From Veillonella_A intestinalis (GTDB lineage: Bacteria; Bacillota; Negativicutes; Veillonellales; Veillonellaceae): a stretch of DNA of 64,000 bases. Location of the stretch: contig NZ_CALPCB010000001.1 in assembly GCF_943192895.1 (NCBI RefSeq), positions 124,001-188,000 of the forward strand. Direction: 5' to 3'. Numbering within the stretch: the first letter of the stretch is position 1; each line of letters starts with the position of its first letter. This document shows positions 43,565 through 52,033 of this stretch, piece after piece. Below the pieces are notes generated by a model. That model was not told where the DNA came from and made no database searches. It saw only the letters and a list, made by a program, of their open reading frames with translations. Made by a program: the position numbers and the translations under genes.

Positions 43565-46075
43565 ATGAACGGTGTATCTAAGAAATTATTATTATTAAGC
43601 CTTAGTGTAACTATGATTAGTGGTAATGTGTGGGGCGCCACTAACACAGAGGGGGTAGGAAATGGTGTAGCTATTGGAGAGAGTTCAGAAACTAACTCAG
43701 CTGGGGATGTGGCAATTGGCAAGGGGGCTGTTGCAAAAGGAACTGATGGGAAAACGCCTAATTTATCCAGCGCTATTGCTATTGGGTTGAATGCTACGGT
43801 TCAAGGTACTGGTACAGCTGCTAATGCTGATAATCCATTAAATGGTATTGCTATAGGTAGAAATGCTAAGGTAATAAAAGCTAATGCTATTGCGATGGGT
43901 GATGGAGCTGAAGCACTAAATCAAAATAATGTATCAGTTGGTTTACAAGCCGGTGTAGGAACAACTGGATATTATAATTTTGCTTTTGGTTCAGAAGTGG
44001 GACAGTATTTAGGTGGTGAAGAGAACATCTCTCTTGGTCGTTGGGCTAATACACATACGGCGCAAACAAAAAATACAGATAGTCACAATATAGCAATTGG
44101 TCTTAATGCTTTGAGAGAGAGTAAAAGCTGGACAGGAAGCCCAATTATTAGTTCTGTATATTCAAAAGGTGGTAATGTAGCATTAGGTAGTGGTGCTTTA
44201 GAGGGATCAGAAGGGGCATCCAATGTAGCTCTTGGTGTTCGTGCAGGGAGAAACATTAATGGAGCTGGAAATATTATTCTAGGTACAGTTGCAGGTGCTA
44301 ACGCAGGCATAGATGCTAATACTAATAATAAAGGTACAGCACTTACTAATTCTATTGTTATGGGTACACAAGCGGGAAATAATGCCGGTGGAGATAAGAG
44401 TGTTATTATTGGTCATTTCCAAAATAATGCTGTAGTTGCCAGCAATGTAGTTGCTATAGGCTCTAACTCGAGGATAACCAAGCAATTTGGTTTAGGTTTA
44501 GGTCATGGAATTACAAATGATGCTAAATATGGATTAGTAGTAGGTTCTTATAATAAGTTAGAAAGTACTGCTGAAAAGTCTGGTGTATTTGGTATAGGTA
44601 CTTATGGTGTAACTTCTGTATCGGGCCGTGAAAGCTATGCGATTGGTAATAGTAATCAGATATCTACTAATAGTACTTTTGTATTAGGCAATAATATCAA
44701 AAATACATTAGATAACTCAGTATTTCTTGGTAGTAAATCAGCATATGTAGTTAGTGGGAGTACAACAAAAGGGATTGACGTATATACAAGTGATACCATA
44801 AATGGACAAAATTTAAGCTTTGCTGGAGGCGATAATATTGCTGGCGTCGTTTCTGTTGGTAGTACAAATACGGGCGAAGGGGAAGGAACGAGACGGATTC
44901 AAAATGTAGCAGCGGGATTAGTAAGTAAAGATTCTACAGATGCTATAAATGGTAGCCAGCTTTACGCTGTAGCTAATTCTATTAATGAATCTATTAACAA
45001 TATTACTGATAGTAATACGTATACAACTGGAGGCAGTTATAATTCAGCTACAAAGTCAATTGATTTTATTCAGAATGATACTTCTAAGAATTATAGCGTA
45101 GATGTAAGCGGTATTGTGAATGGTATTTCGGATGCAGTGAATACAGGTCTCAATTTTAAAGGTGATGTAGGTAGTATTACTAATGTTAAAATGGGAGAAT
45201 CGTTATCGATAGTAGGTGGTGCGTCCGAATTAGCTACTGCGAATAATATTGGTGTAGTAAGTAGTGATAAACAATTACAACTTCGTTTAGCAAAAGATAT
45301 TGATTTAGGGAAAGATGGCAGTATAACAATTGGTGAGACAGTCATTAATAATAGCGGATTAAAAATTGAAAATGGTCCTACTATTAATGATAATGGTATT
45401 GATATGGGAGGTACATCGATTACCAATATTAAACCGGGAGATATTAGTAAAGGATCTACTGATGCGGTAACAGGGGATCAATTATATGAAACAAATCAAA
45501 AAGTTACTAATTTATCGGGTAATTATAATCACTTGAATCGTAAGATTGATAAAGTTGGTGCAGGGGCAGCTGCTTTAGCGGGGTTACATCCACTTGGTTT
45601 TAATGCTGATGATAAATGGTCATTTGCTGTAGGTTATGGTAATTACAAAAATTCAGATGCAGTTGCACTAGGAGCATATTATCAACCTAATGAAGATACT
45701 TTGTTGGGAGTGGCTAGTTCTATGGGTAATGGTGAAAACATGTTTAATGCTAGTTTATCCTTTAAAGTTGGACAGTCTAGTGGAGTATCTAGATCTCGGG
45801 TGGCTATGGCACAAGAAATTATTGATTTAAAACTAGATAATCAAAACTTGCGTGATAAAGTTAATGAATTAGATGCGAAAGTTAATCAGTTGCTAGGTAT
45901 TATCAGTAATACGCCAGCATTAGCTGCTTCTAATGAGGGAGAAAGTAGAATTCGTATTGATCATATTTCTGGTGAAGCTAATAGTAAAGATAAAATTGAA
46001 CGCGTGCGTATCAATGATGAATCTAATGATCAAGTTGAACGTGATGTCTATGGCAATGTGATTTCTGTTAAATAG
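43565..46075 (+). CDS. YadA-like trimeric autotransporter adhesin with post-anchor tail
   Basis: Surface adhesin of type Vc secretion (836 aa). A signal peptide (~residues 1-25) is followed by a head built of YadA/Hep_Hag repeats (AIAIG, NVALGS, SIVMG motifs, ~30-420), a neck/stalk (RIQNVAAGLVSKDSTDAINGSQ, in two parts, ~440-460), a second stalk with SKGSTDAVTGDQLY, and a YadA membrane-anchor domain (~660-735: GAGAAALAGLHPLG, WSFAVGYGNY, ASLSFKVG). Unusually, ~100 residues follow the anchor: a coiled coil (EIIDLKLDNQNLRDKVNEL) and a charged tail. Anchors usually end the protein. It is a monocistronic gene. Confidence 0.88.
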   Translation: MNGVSKKLLLLSLSVTMISGNVWGATNTEGVGNGVAIGESSETNSAGDVAIGKGAVAKGTDGKTPNLSSAIAIGLNATVQGTGTAANADNPLNGIAIGRNAKVIKANAIAMGDGAEALNQNNVSVGLQAGVGTTGYYNFAFGSEVGQYLGGEENISLGRWANTHTAQTKNTDSHNIAIGLNALRESKSWTGSPIISSVYSKGGNVALGSGALEGSEGASNVALGVRAGRNINGAGNIILGTVAGANAGIDANTNNKGTALTNSIVMGTQAGNNAGGDKSVIIGHFQNNAVVASNVVAIGSNSRITKQFGLGLGHGITNDAKYGLVVGSYNKLESTAEKSGVFGIGTYGVTSVSGRESYAIGNSNQISTNSTFVLGNNIKNTLDNSVFLGSKSAYVVSGSTTKGIDVYTSDTINGQNLSFAGGDNIAGVVSVGSTNTGEGEGTRRIQNVAAGLVSKDSTDAINGSQLYAVANSINESINNITDSNTYTTGGSYNSATKSIDFIQNDTSKNYSVDVSGIVNGISDAVNTGLNFKGDVGSITNVKMGESLSIVGGASELATANNIGVVSSDKQLQLRLAKDIDLGKDGSITIGETVINNSGLKIENGPTINDNGIDMGGTSITNIKPGDISKGSTDAVTGDQLYETNQKVTNLSGNYNHLNRKIDKVGAGAAALAGLHPLGFNADDKWSFAVGYGNYKNSDAVALGAYYQPNEDTLLGVASSMGNGENMFNASLSFKVGQSSGVSRSRVAMAQEIIDLKLDNQNLRDKVNELDAKVNQLLGIISNTPALAASNEGESRIRIDHISGEANSKDKIERVRINDESNDQVERDVYGNVISVK

Positions 46076-46211
46076 TAAATATTAGTAGTGTTAAATTTGA
46101 AATATAGGAGTTTATCATGAGTTAAATTATAAATAATTTGAGAGAGGTCATTTTGTAAATTTTCATTGTATTATCAACGAGCCTGTACTATAATAAAGAA
46201 AATACACAAAA

Positions 46212-46335
46212 AAGCTAGGGGAGCCTGTAGGCTGAGAAAAGTGCTTGAACACTTGACCCTTGACCTGATTCGGATAATGCCGACGTAGGAAAGCTGTACA
46301 GGACGTTTCATAAGCTCATCCACGTGGATGAGCTT
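46212..46335 (+). promoter_or_regulatory. TPP riboswitch with terminator
   Basis: The thi-box is clear: GGGGAGCC..GGCTGAGA early and ACCCTTGACCTGATT, GGATAATGCC, GACGTAGGAAAG late (46212-46302). The hairpin AAGCTCATCC-ACGT-GGATGAGCTT (46312-46335) with a following T-rich run is the expression platform. Thiamine pyrophosphate binding should stop transcription into thiC. Confidence 0.96.
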
Positions 46336-46405
46336 TTTATTTTTGCTTTTTTGCGTGTTTTAGACAGTCATTCGTTATATTTAGACCTATGTAGGAGGCC
46401 TCTCG

Positions 46406-47755
46406 ATGAAACAGCAAGATAATCAATGTAAAAACACGACAGTAGTAAAGCAAGGTAGCTATACCACGCAAATGGATGCGGCTCGCAAGGGTATTGTGAC
46501 GCCTCAGATGGAGGTGGTAGCCGCTAAAGAACAACTGCGCCTAGAGGATGTAATGGCCTTGTTAGCCTCAGGGAAAGTGGCCATTCCTGCTAATAAACAT
46601 TACAAAAGTTTATCGCCTGAAGCGGTAGGTGAACGTTGTCGTACTAAAATTAATGTGAATCTTGGCGTTTCACCGGAGCATAATAATATAGAGGAAGAAT
46701 TAGAAAAAGTACGCAATGCCATTGCGATGAAAGCAGAAGCCATTATGGACTTATCCAATTTTGGTAAGACGCAGGAGTTTCGTCGTAAATTGATTGATAT
46801 GTCTACCGCTATGATTGGCACTGTACCTATGTATGATGCAGTTGGTATGTTAGATAAAGACTTAAAAGATATTACGGTAGATGAGTTCTTTTCAGTGGTG
46901 GAACAGCATGCGAAGGACGGCGTAGATTTTATGACCATTCATTGTGGGATGAATCGTAAAACAGCGCAACGGATTAAAGATAATCCTCGTTTGACAAATA
47001 TTGTGTCACGTGGGGGCTCCTTGCTCTTTGCTTGGATGGAAATGAATAATCAGGAAAATCCATTTTATGAATACTATGACCGCTTACTAGAAATTTGTGA
47101 AACTTATGATGTTACGTTAAGTCTAGGCGATGCTTGTCGGCCAGGCTGTACGCACGATGCGACGGATGCGGCTCAAATTGAAGAATTAATCACGTTAGGC
47201 GAATTGACAAAACGGGCGTGGGCGCATAATGTACAGGTAATGATTGAAGGGCCAGGGCATATGGTGCTTAATGAAATCGCGGCTAATATGACATTAGAAA
47301 AACGCCTTTGCCATGGAGCGCCATTTTATGTACTTGGTCCATTAGTGACAGATATTGCACCTGGTTATGACCATATTACGAGTGCCATTGGTGGGGCTAT
47401 TGCCGGATCTTGTGGGGCTGACTTCTTATGCTATGTGACACCAGCGGAACATTTGCGTTTACCAACGATTGACGATGTAAAAGAAGGTATTGTTGCTACG
47501 CGTATTGCCGCTCATGCAGCCGATTTGGCAAAAGGCATTCCAGGCGCACAGGCTTGGGATGATGCTATGAGTAAAGCTCGTGCTGAAGTAGATTTTGATA
47601 CTATGATTAAACTGGCTATTGATCCTGAAAAGGCACGTCGCTACTATGAATCAAGTAAGCCAGAGTGCGAAGGAACCTGTACGATGTGTGGTAAAATGTG
47701 CCCTGCTCGAACGATGAAACATATTTTAGCAGGTGAAGATGTGTCGATTCGGTAG
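46406..47755 (+). CDS. thiC: Phosphomethylpyrimidine synthase ThiC
   Basis: Radical SAM enzyme that rearranges aminoimidazole ribotide to the thiamine pyrimidine HMP-P (449 aa, the short anaerobic form). Core motifs are KINVNLGVS, ADAIMDLS-like AEAIMDLSNFG, MTIHCGMN, SRGGS, GDACRPGC, IEGPGHM and CYVTPAEHLRLP. The C-terminal cluster is CTMCGKMC (C-x2-C-x3-C), one residue shorter than the E. coli C-x2-C-x4-C. The upstream TPP riboswitch argues for ThiC rather than the B12-pathway paralogue BzaF. TAGGAGG precedes the ATG. Confidence 0.95.
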   Translation: MKQQDNQCKNTTVVKQGSYTTQMDAARKGIVTPQMEVVAAKEQLRLEDVMALLASGKVAIPANKHYKSLSPEAVGERCRTKINVNLGVSPEHNNIEEELEKVRNAIAMKAEAIMDLSNFGKTQEFRRKLIDMSTAMIGTVPMYDAVGMLDKDLKDITVDEFFSVVEQHAKDGVDFMTIHCGMNRKTAQRIKDNPRLTNIVSRGGSLLFAWMEMNNQENPFYEYYDRLLEICETYDVTLSLGDACRPGCTHDATDAAQIEELITLGELTKRAWAHNVQVMIEGPGHMVLNEIAANMTLEKRLCHGAPFYVLGPLVTDIAPGYDHITSAIGGAIAGSCGADFLCYVTPAEHLRLPTIDDVKEGIVATRIAAHAADLAKGIPGAQAWDDAMSKARAEVDFDTMIKLAIDPEKARRYYESSKPECEGTCTMCGKMCPARTMKHILAGEDVSIR

Positions 47756-47942
47756 TATTCGGTGGATGGGCTAATTTTTACAAAGTTTCTTTTTTAGGGT
47801 GAGGTTTGACTAAATATTTTGAGAGGACTATACTTTTATTAGGGTTATGTGTTAGTTTTTTAGTTATAATAAATAATATGTTAGGGATGAAAGTGAGATT
47901 GATATATTGCATGCTAGGTTGCGCTTATATGTTTTATCTATC

Positions 47943-48041
47943 TTTACATTCCTATTGTGTTATGCTATATTATTATTAAATAGTGCCCTTAGTTGTAGGC
48001 ATCCCACTATGAGGGAAATGCTGAAGCTTAGGGCTTTTTTT
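47943..48041 (+). promoter_or_regulatory. Compact promoter plus hairpin-T7 leader ahead of the NYN gene
   Basis: TTTACA (47943-47948), 17 bases, TATATT (47966-47971) predicts a start near 47978. A nested hairpin begins at once: GCCCTTAG (47985-47992) with CTTAGGGC (48027-48034) outside, GCATCCC with GGGAAATGC inside, followed by seven Ts (48035-48041) and then GAGGGA and the ATG at 48054. This forms either an attenuator or a ~60-nt terminated RNA. No known riboswitch family is recognised. Confidence 0.65.
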
Positions 48042-48053
48042 GTAGAGGGAATT

Positions 48054-48720
48054 ATGGAAAAGCGGATTGCAATTTTAGTAGATGGTGGATTTTACCAAAA
48101 AAGAATACATGCTTTAAAAGATTTCGACACACCTAAACGAAGTGTCGATTTTTTTTATTGAATACTGTAAACGTCATATTCGAGCAGAAAAATATGATAG
48201 TTTTTCTTTATATAGGATTTTTTACTACGATTGCCCACCTAGTGAGAAAGAAGTATATAATCCATTAACAAAAACTGTTATTAGATTAAAAGAGTCCGAA
48301 CAATATAAATGGATGACAGAGTTTATAAAAGAATTAAAAACTAGACGTAAAGTAGCTTTGCGTTTAGGTCGATTAAGTGAGAATGATATTGTTTATAATT
48401 TAAAACCAAAGATAACTAAAAAACTATTGAACGGGTCTATAGGCATAGAAGATATAACGGAGAAAGATGTATATTTGTCAATTGGGCAAAAGGGCGTTGA
48501 TATGAAATTAGGTATAGATATAGCTTCTTTAGCATATAAACGGCAGGTTGATAAAATTGTTTTGATTGCAGGTGATAGTGATTTTGTACCTGCTGCAAAA
48601 TTAGCTAGGCGGGAAGGCATTGATTTTATTTTAGATTCATTGTGGAATCCTATTAATGAAGATTTACATGAACATATTGATGGGCTAAAAAGTTGTATTT
48701 GGAAAAATGGAGAAAAGTAG
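48054..48720 (+). pseudogene. NYN-domain (LabA/DUF88-like) RNase gene, frame interrupted at a T8 tract
   Basis: The N-terminal part (48054-48161) gives MEKRIAILVDGGFYQKRI, the first NYN strand with its acidic residue, then stops just after a run of eight Ts (48149-48156). The rest of the domain continues in the next frame to 48720, including DMKLGIDIASLAYKRQ and the acidic IAGDSDFVPAAKLARREG motif. With seven Ts the reading would be continuous (SVDFFIEYCKRHIR), giving ~221 aa. So this is a phase-variable, slippage-dependent, decayed or mis-sequenced gene. NYN proteins are PIN-like metal-dependent RNases. GAGGGA precedes the ATG. Confidence 0.75.
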
Positions 48721-48886
48721 GCTTTATATGGTATAATAAAATGTAAAATATGTAATAGCACTTTTTAGTCATCGTTGCAGAAATAGACCTCTTATAATTG
48801 AGTGGCGAAGCTTGATTGTAACGAGTGTTTTGATAAACTGATTAAAAAGTAAGTTAATAATTACTGTTGCATTAATGGAGGGTATA

Positions 48887-50422
48887 ATGAACCAGAAAGA
48901 GCTTGTCATTGTTGTTGATTTTGGCGGCCAGTATAATCAGCTGATTGCCCGTCGTGTTCGTGAAAATCACGTATACTGCGAAGTGTATCCGTACGATAAA
49001 GCAGTGGCTAAAATCAAAGAATTGAATCCAATGGGCGTTATTTTTACAGGTGGTCCTAATAGCGTGTATGAAGAAAATTCGCCACGCATTGAAAAAGAAG
49101 TATTTGAATTAGGTATTCCTGTACTTGGTCTTTGCTATGGTATGCAATTGATGGCGCATACATTAGGGGGCGAAGTTAAATCCGCTGAAGCTCGTGAATT
49201 TGGGAAAACCCCTGTAACAGTAAAGACTGATTCTCCACTTTTCAAAGGGCTTAGTGAAAATGAAATTGTGTGGATGAGTCACGTAGATTATGTAGCCTCT
49301 GTACCAGAAGGTTTTGAAATTGTAGGTCATACAGCTAACTGTCCAGTAGCAGCGATGCAGAATACAGAACGTAAGTTGTATGCTATGCAATATCATCCAG
49401 AAGTACTTCACAGTGAGCATGGCAAGGAAATGATTCATAACTTCCTATTTGAAGTGTGTGGTTGCCATGGTGAGTGGACAATGGCTAATTATGCCAAAGT
49501 AGCGATTGAAGAAATCCGTAACAAAGTGGGTGACGGCAAAGTATTATTAGCTTTATCTGGCGGTGTAGATAGCTCCGTTGCAGCTGCTCTTATTTCTAAA
49601 GCTGTGGGTGAGCAATTAACTTGTATCTTTGTTGATCATGGTTTAATGCGTAAAAATGAAGGTGATGAAGTAGAAGCAGCTTTCAAAGACTCTGGTATGC
49701 ATTTTATTCGTGTAGATGCGGCAGATCGTTTCCTTGGCCGTTTAGCTGGCGTTGAAGAACCAGAACAAAAACGTAAAATTATCGGCGAAGAATTTATTCG
49801 TGTATTCGAAGATGAAGGCCGAAAAATTGGGTCTGTTGATTTCTTAGCACAAGGTACAATTTATCCTGACGTAATTGAATCTGGTGCTGGTGATGCAGCG
49901 GTTATTAAAAGTCATCATAATGTTGGCGGTTTGCCAGCTGTTGTTGATTTTAAAGGCCTTATTGAACCACTTCGCAACTTATTTAAAGATGAAGTTCGTG
50001 AATTGGGAGCTGAGCTTGGTTTAGCTGATTATCTTGTATGGCGTCAACCATTCCCAGGTCCTGGCTTGGCGATTCGCGTAATGGGTGAAATTACTCGTGA
50101 AAAGTTAGATATTCTTCGTGATGCGGATGCTATTTTCCGTGAAGAAATTGCTAATGCAAAACTTGATCGCTCCATTAATCAGTACTTCGCTGTGCTTACT
50201 AGCACACGTACTGTTGGTGTTATGGGTGACTTCCGTACGTATGATTACACCTTGGCACTTCGTGGTGTAACCACTACGGACTTTATGACAGCCGATTGGG
50301 CTCGCATTCCATATGACGTGCTTGATAAAATCTCGGTTCGTATTGTAAATGAAGTACAACATATTAACCGTATCGTGTATGATATTACTTCTAAACCACC
50401 AGCTACGATTGAGTGGGAATAA
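48887..50422 (+). CDS. guaA: GMP synthase GuaA
   Basis: Converts XMP to GMP using glutamine and ATP (511 aa). It has an N-terminal class I glutamine amidotransferase (catalytic Cys in GLCYGMQL, His/Glu in YHPEVLHSE), the ATP-pyrophosphatase P-loop LSGGVDSSV (~residue 225) and the C-terminal dimerisation domain ending KPPATIEWE. ATG 48887 follows GGAGGG. No purine riboswitch is visible in the leader. A hairpin repeat that doubles as terminator follows. Confidence 0.97.
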   Translation: MNQKELVIVVDFGGQYNQLIARRVRENHVYCEVYPYDKAVAKIKELNPMGVIFTGGPNSVYEENSPRIEKEVFELGIPVLGLCYGMQLMAHTLGGEVKSAEAREFGKTPVTVKTDSPLFKGLSENEIVWMSHVDYVASVPEGFEIVGHTANCPVAAMQNTERKLYAMQYHPEVLHSEHGKEMIHNFLFEVCGCHGEWTMANYAKVAIEEIRNKVGDGKVLLALSGGVDSSVAAALISKAVGEQLTCIFVDHGLMRKNEGDEVEAAFKDSGMHFIRVDAADRFLGRLAGVEEPEQKRKIIGEEFIRVFEDEGRKIGSVDFLAQGTIYPDVIESGAGDAAVIKSHHNVGGLPAVVDFKGLIEPLRNLFKDEVRELGAELGLADYLVWRQPFPGPGLAIRVMGEITREKLDILRDADAIFREEIANAKLDRSINQYFAVLTSTRTVGVMGDFRTYDYTLALRGVTTTDFMTADWARIPYDVLDKISVRIVNEVQHINRIVYDITSKPPATIEWE

Positions 50423-50430
50423 GATAAAAT

Positions 50431-50510
50431 AATAAAAAGACCATACATCCTCCTCGTTTCCTGCGTTGCTACGCAACAATGGTCACTACGAAAGATGTAT
50501 GGTCTTTTTC
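50431..50510 (+). repeat. 80-bp hairpin repeat, copy 1 (terminator of guaA)
   Basis: An inverted-repeat element: outer arms AAAAGACCATACATC and GATGTATGGTCTTTT, an inner GCGTTGC/GCAAC stem, then TTTTT. Copy 2 at 51242-51321 is ~90% identical in the same orientation. It ends guaA transcription. Confidence 0.9.
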
Positions 50511-50636
50511 TGTATGTAAGAGGGTGAGGGAAGAAACTAATTTTAGCTCATTATATGATATAATTAATGTATGAATTGATTGAGTGGGATTGAAGAAAAC
50601 ATTATAGGGATGTAACGTTAGTTCAAGGAGTTGCTA

Positions 50637-51239
50637 ATGGTATTACATAATAAATTAGGTTTAGAAAATAGTATGGAATTCCGACGTGAAGAGGAACGTA
50701 TTAGTAAGCAAAAGGCTAAGATGCTTTTTGAAACGGGCCGTCTATTTTCTTTTGAAATAGGGACGTTTAAAGGTTTAGCAGATATTCATAGAACGCTTTT
50801 TGAAGATATTTATGAGTTTGCTGGTGAAATACGTGATGTAAATATTGCTAAGGATGGCTTTCAGTTTGCACCACGTATTTTTTTACAACAATCCCTAGAT
50901 TATATCGATAAATTGCCACATGAGACATTTGATCAGATTATAGATAAGTATTCAGATATGAATGTGGCCCATCCATTTAGAGAGGGGAATGGTCGATCGA
51001 CTCGATTATGGCTTGATGCTATGTTGCGCTCTAAATTAGGAAAAATTATAGATTGGAATCAGGTAGATAAAGATGAATATTTACAGGCTATGATTCGCAG
51101 TCATGTTGCGACTGGTGAATTAAAATATTTATTGCAACAAGCGTTGACAGATGATTTGAGTAAGGGCACTTTTTTTAAGGGATTAGATGCTAGTTATTAT
51201 TACGAAGGCTATATGACATATAAAACTGAAGAGTTGTGA
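50637..51239 (+). CDS. Class III Fic-domain AMP-transferase
   Basis: Fic protein (200 aa) that would transfer AMP to a target protein. The active-site motif is HPFREGNGRSTR (residues ~115-126), canonical HPFx(D/E)GNGRxxR, with the flap region ahead of it. Near the C-terminus, SYYYEG matches the class III inhibitory motif (S/T)xxxE(G/N), seen in NmFic-like self-inhibited proteins, so no separate antitoxin is needed and none is found. ATG 50637 has AAGGAG 6 bases upstream. It sits exactly between two copies of an 80-bp hairpin repeat. Confidence 0.88.
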   Translation: MVLHNKLGLENSMEFRREEERISKQKAKMLFETGRLFSFEIGTFKGLADIHRTLFEDIYEFAGEIRDVNIAKDGFQFAPRIFLQQSLDYIDKLPHETFDQIIDKYSDMNVAHPFREGNGRSTRLWLDAMLRSKLGKIIDWNQVDKDEYLQAMIRSHVATGELKYLLQQALTDDLSKGTFFKGLDASYYYEGYMTYKTEEL

Positions 51240-51241
51240 TT

Positions 51242-51321
51242 AATAAAAAGACCATATATCTTCCTCGGTCCCTGCGGTGCTATGCAACAATGGTTACTAC
51301 GAAAGATGTATGGTCTTCTTT
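51242..51321 (+). repeat. 80-bp hairpin repeat, copy 2 (terminator of the Fic gene)
   Basis: Begins two bases after the Fic stop codon. Same outer arms (GACCATA..TATGGTC) and inner loop as copy 1, with about eight substitutions, and a less perfect T run (CTTCTTTT). Acts as a terminator and frames the Fic gene. Confidence 0.9.
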
Positions 51322-51376
51322 TGGCACTAAATGTGTAGAAGAATGTTCTATAGAGGATGTATTATTGTTTTTGATT

Positions 51377-51886
51377 TTAAATATTGAATACAGGATCGTA
51401 TGTTACAATTCCTTCTATAGGTTCTGCTTGTGAATCAAGCTTAATAGCCATAAAGTATTCGTCTAGGATTTCGAAAGGTGCTTTGAGATTATAGTTTTTA
51501 GCAAGTTGATAGCCTGCTTTAGGATAATATTGGGGATGGCCTAAGACAATAATGTAGGTATAGCCCAGTTGTTTGGCAATAGTATGACCTTCTTTTATTA
51601 GGGCTAAGCCAATTCCTCGCTTTTGATAGTCAGGTAATATAGATAATGGCGCAAGGGCAAGCGCTACTTTTTTCCCGACTTCCACTTTAGTAAATAGAAT
51701 ATGGCCGACAATTATATTGTTGATTTCAGCAACTAAAGATAGTTTAGGCTCAAAGGATTGACTTTGACGTAATGCAACTACTAAATTTTGTTCATTGCCA
51801 TCGCTGTGTTCTGCTTCTTTGAAAGCCTCAATGATAAGCTGATAGACTGTTTCATAGTCAGAGGGCTTTTCTTGTCGAATAATCAT
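51377..51886 (-). CDS. GNAT-family N-acetyltransferase (YhbS-like)
   Basis: A 169-aa single GNAT domain with the acetyl-CoA-binding motif LPDYQKRGIGLALI (residues ~79-92), preceded by VALALAPLSI and followed by VLGHPQYYPKAGY, a pattern of the YhbS/PA4866-like subgroup. The substrate is unknown. AGGCGG precedes the ATG. It is convergent with the Fic gene. Confidence 0.85.
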   Translation of the reverse strand: MIIRQEKPSDYETVYQLIIEAFKEAEHSDGNEQNLVVALRQSQSFEPKLSLVAEINNIIVGHILFTKVEVGKKVALALAPLSILPDYQKRGIGLALIKEGHTIAKQLGYTYIIVLGHPQYYPKAGYQLAKNYNLKAPFEILDEYFMAIKLDSQAEPIEGIVTYDPVFNI

Positions 51887-52033
51887 TATACACCGCCTTA
51901 TAATAGTTGAATTTATTAGTTATGTTATAATTAGTATAATTGAATTTATTATAAATGGCTATATGCCACTGGATATCATAGATAGTATATGTAGCTATAT
52001 AATAGCTATTAGGAAGGGACTTGAGTTTATATA

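Noticed and set aside
47907..48161. 84-codon frame starting well upstream of the NYN ATG
   Set aside because: It reads through the promoter and the hairpin-T7 leader; the ATG at 48054 with GAGGGA is the sensible start.
48142..48720. Second half of the NYN gene as an independent gene
   Set aside because: It lacks the N-terminal acidic strand and a ribosome site, and joins perfectly to the first half by removing one T from the T8 run.
50431..51321. Composite transposon around the Fic gene
   Set aside because: The flanking 80-bp elements are direct hairpin terminators without a transposase gene; mobility is only a hypothesis.
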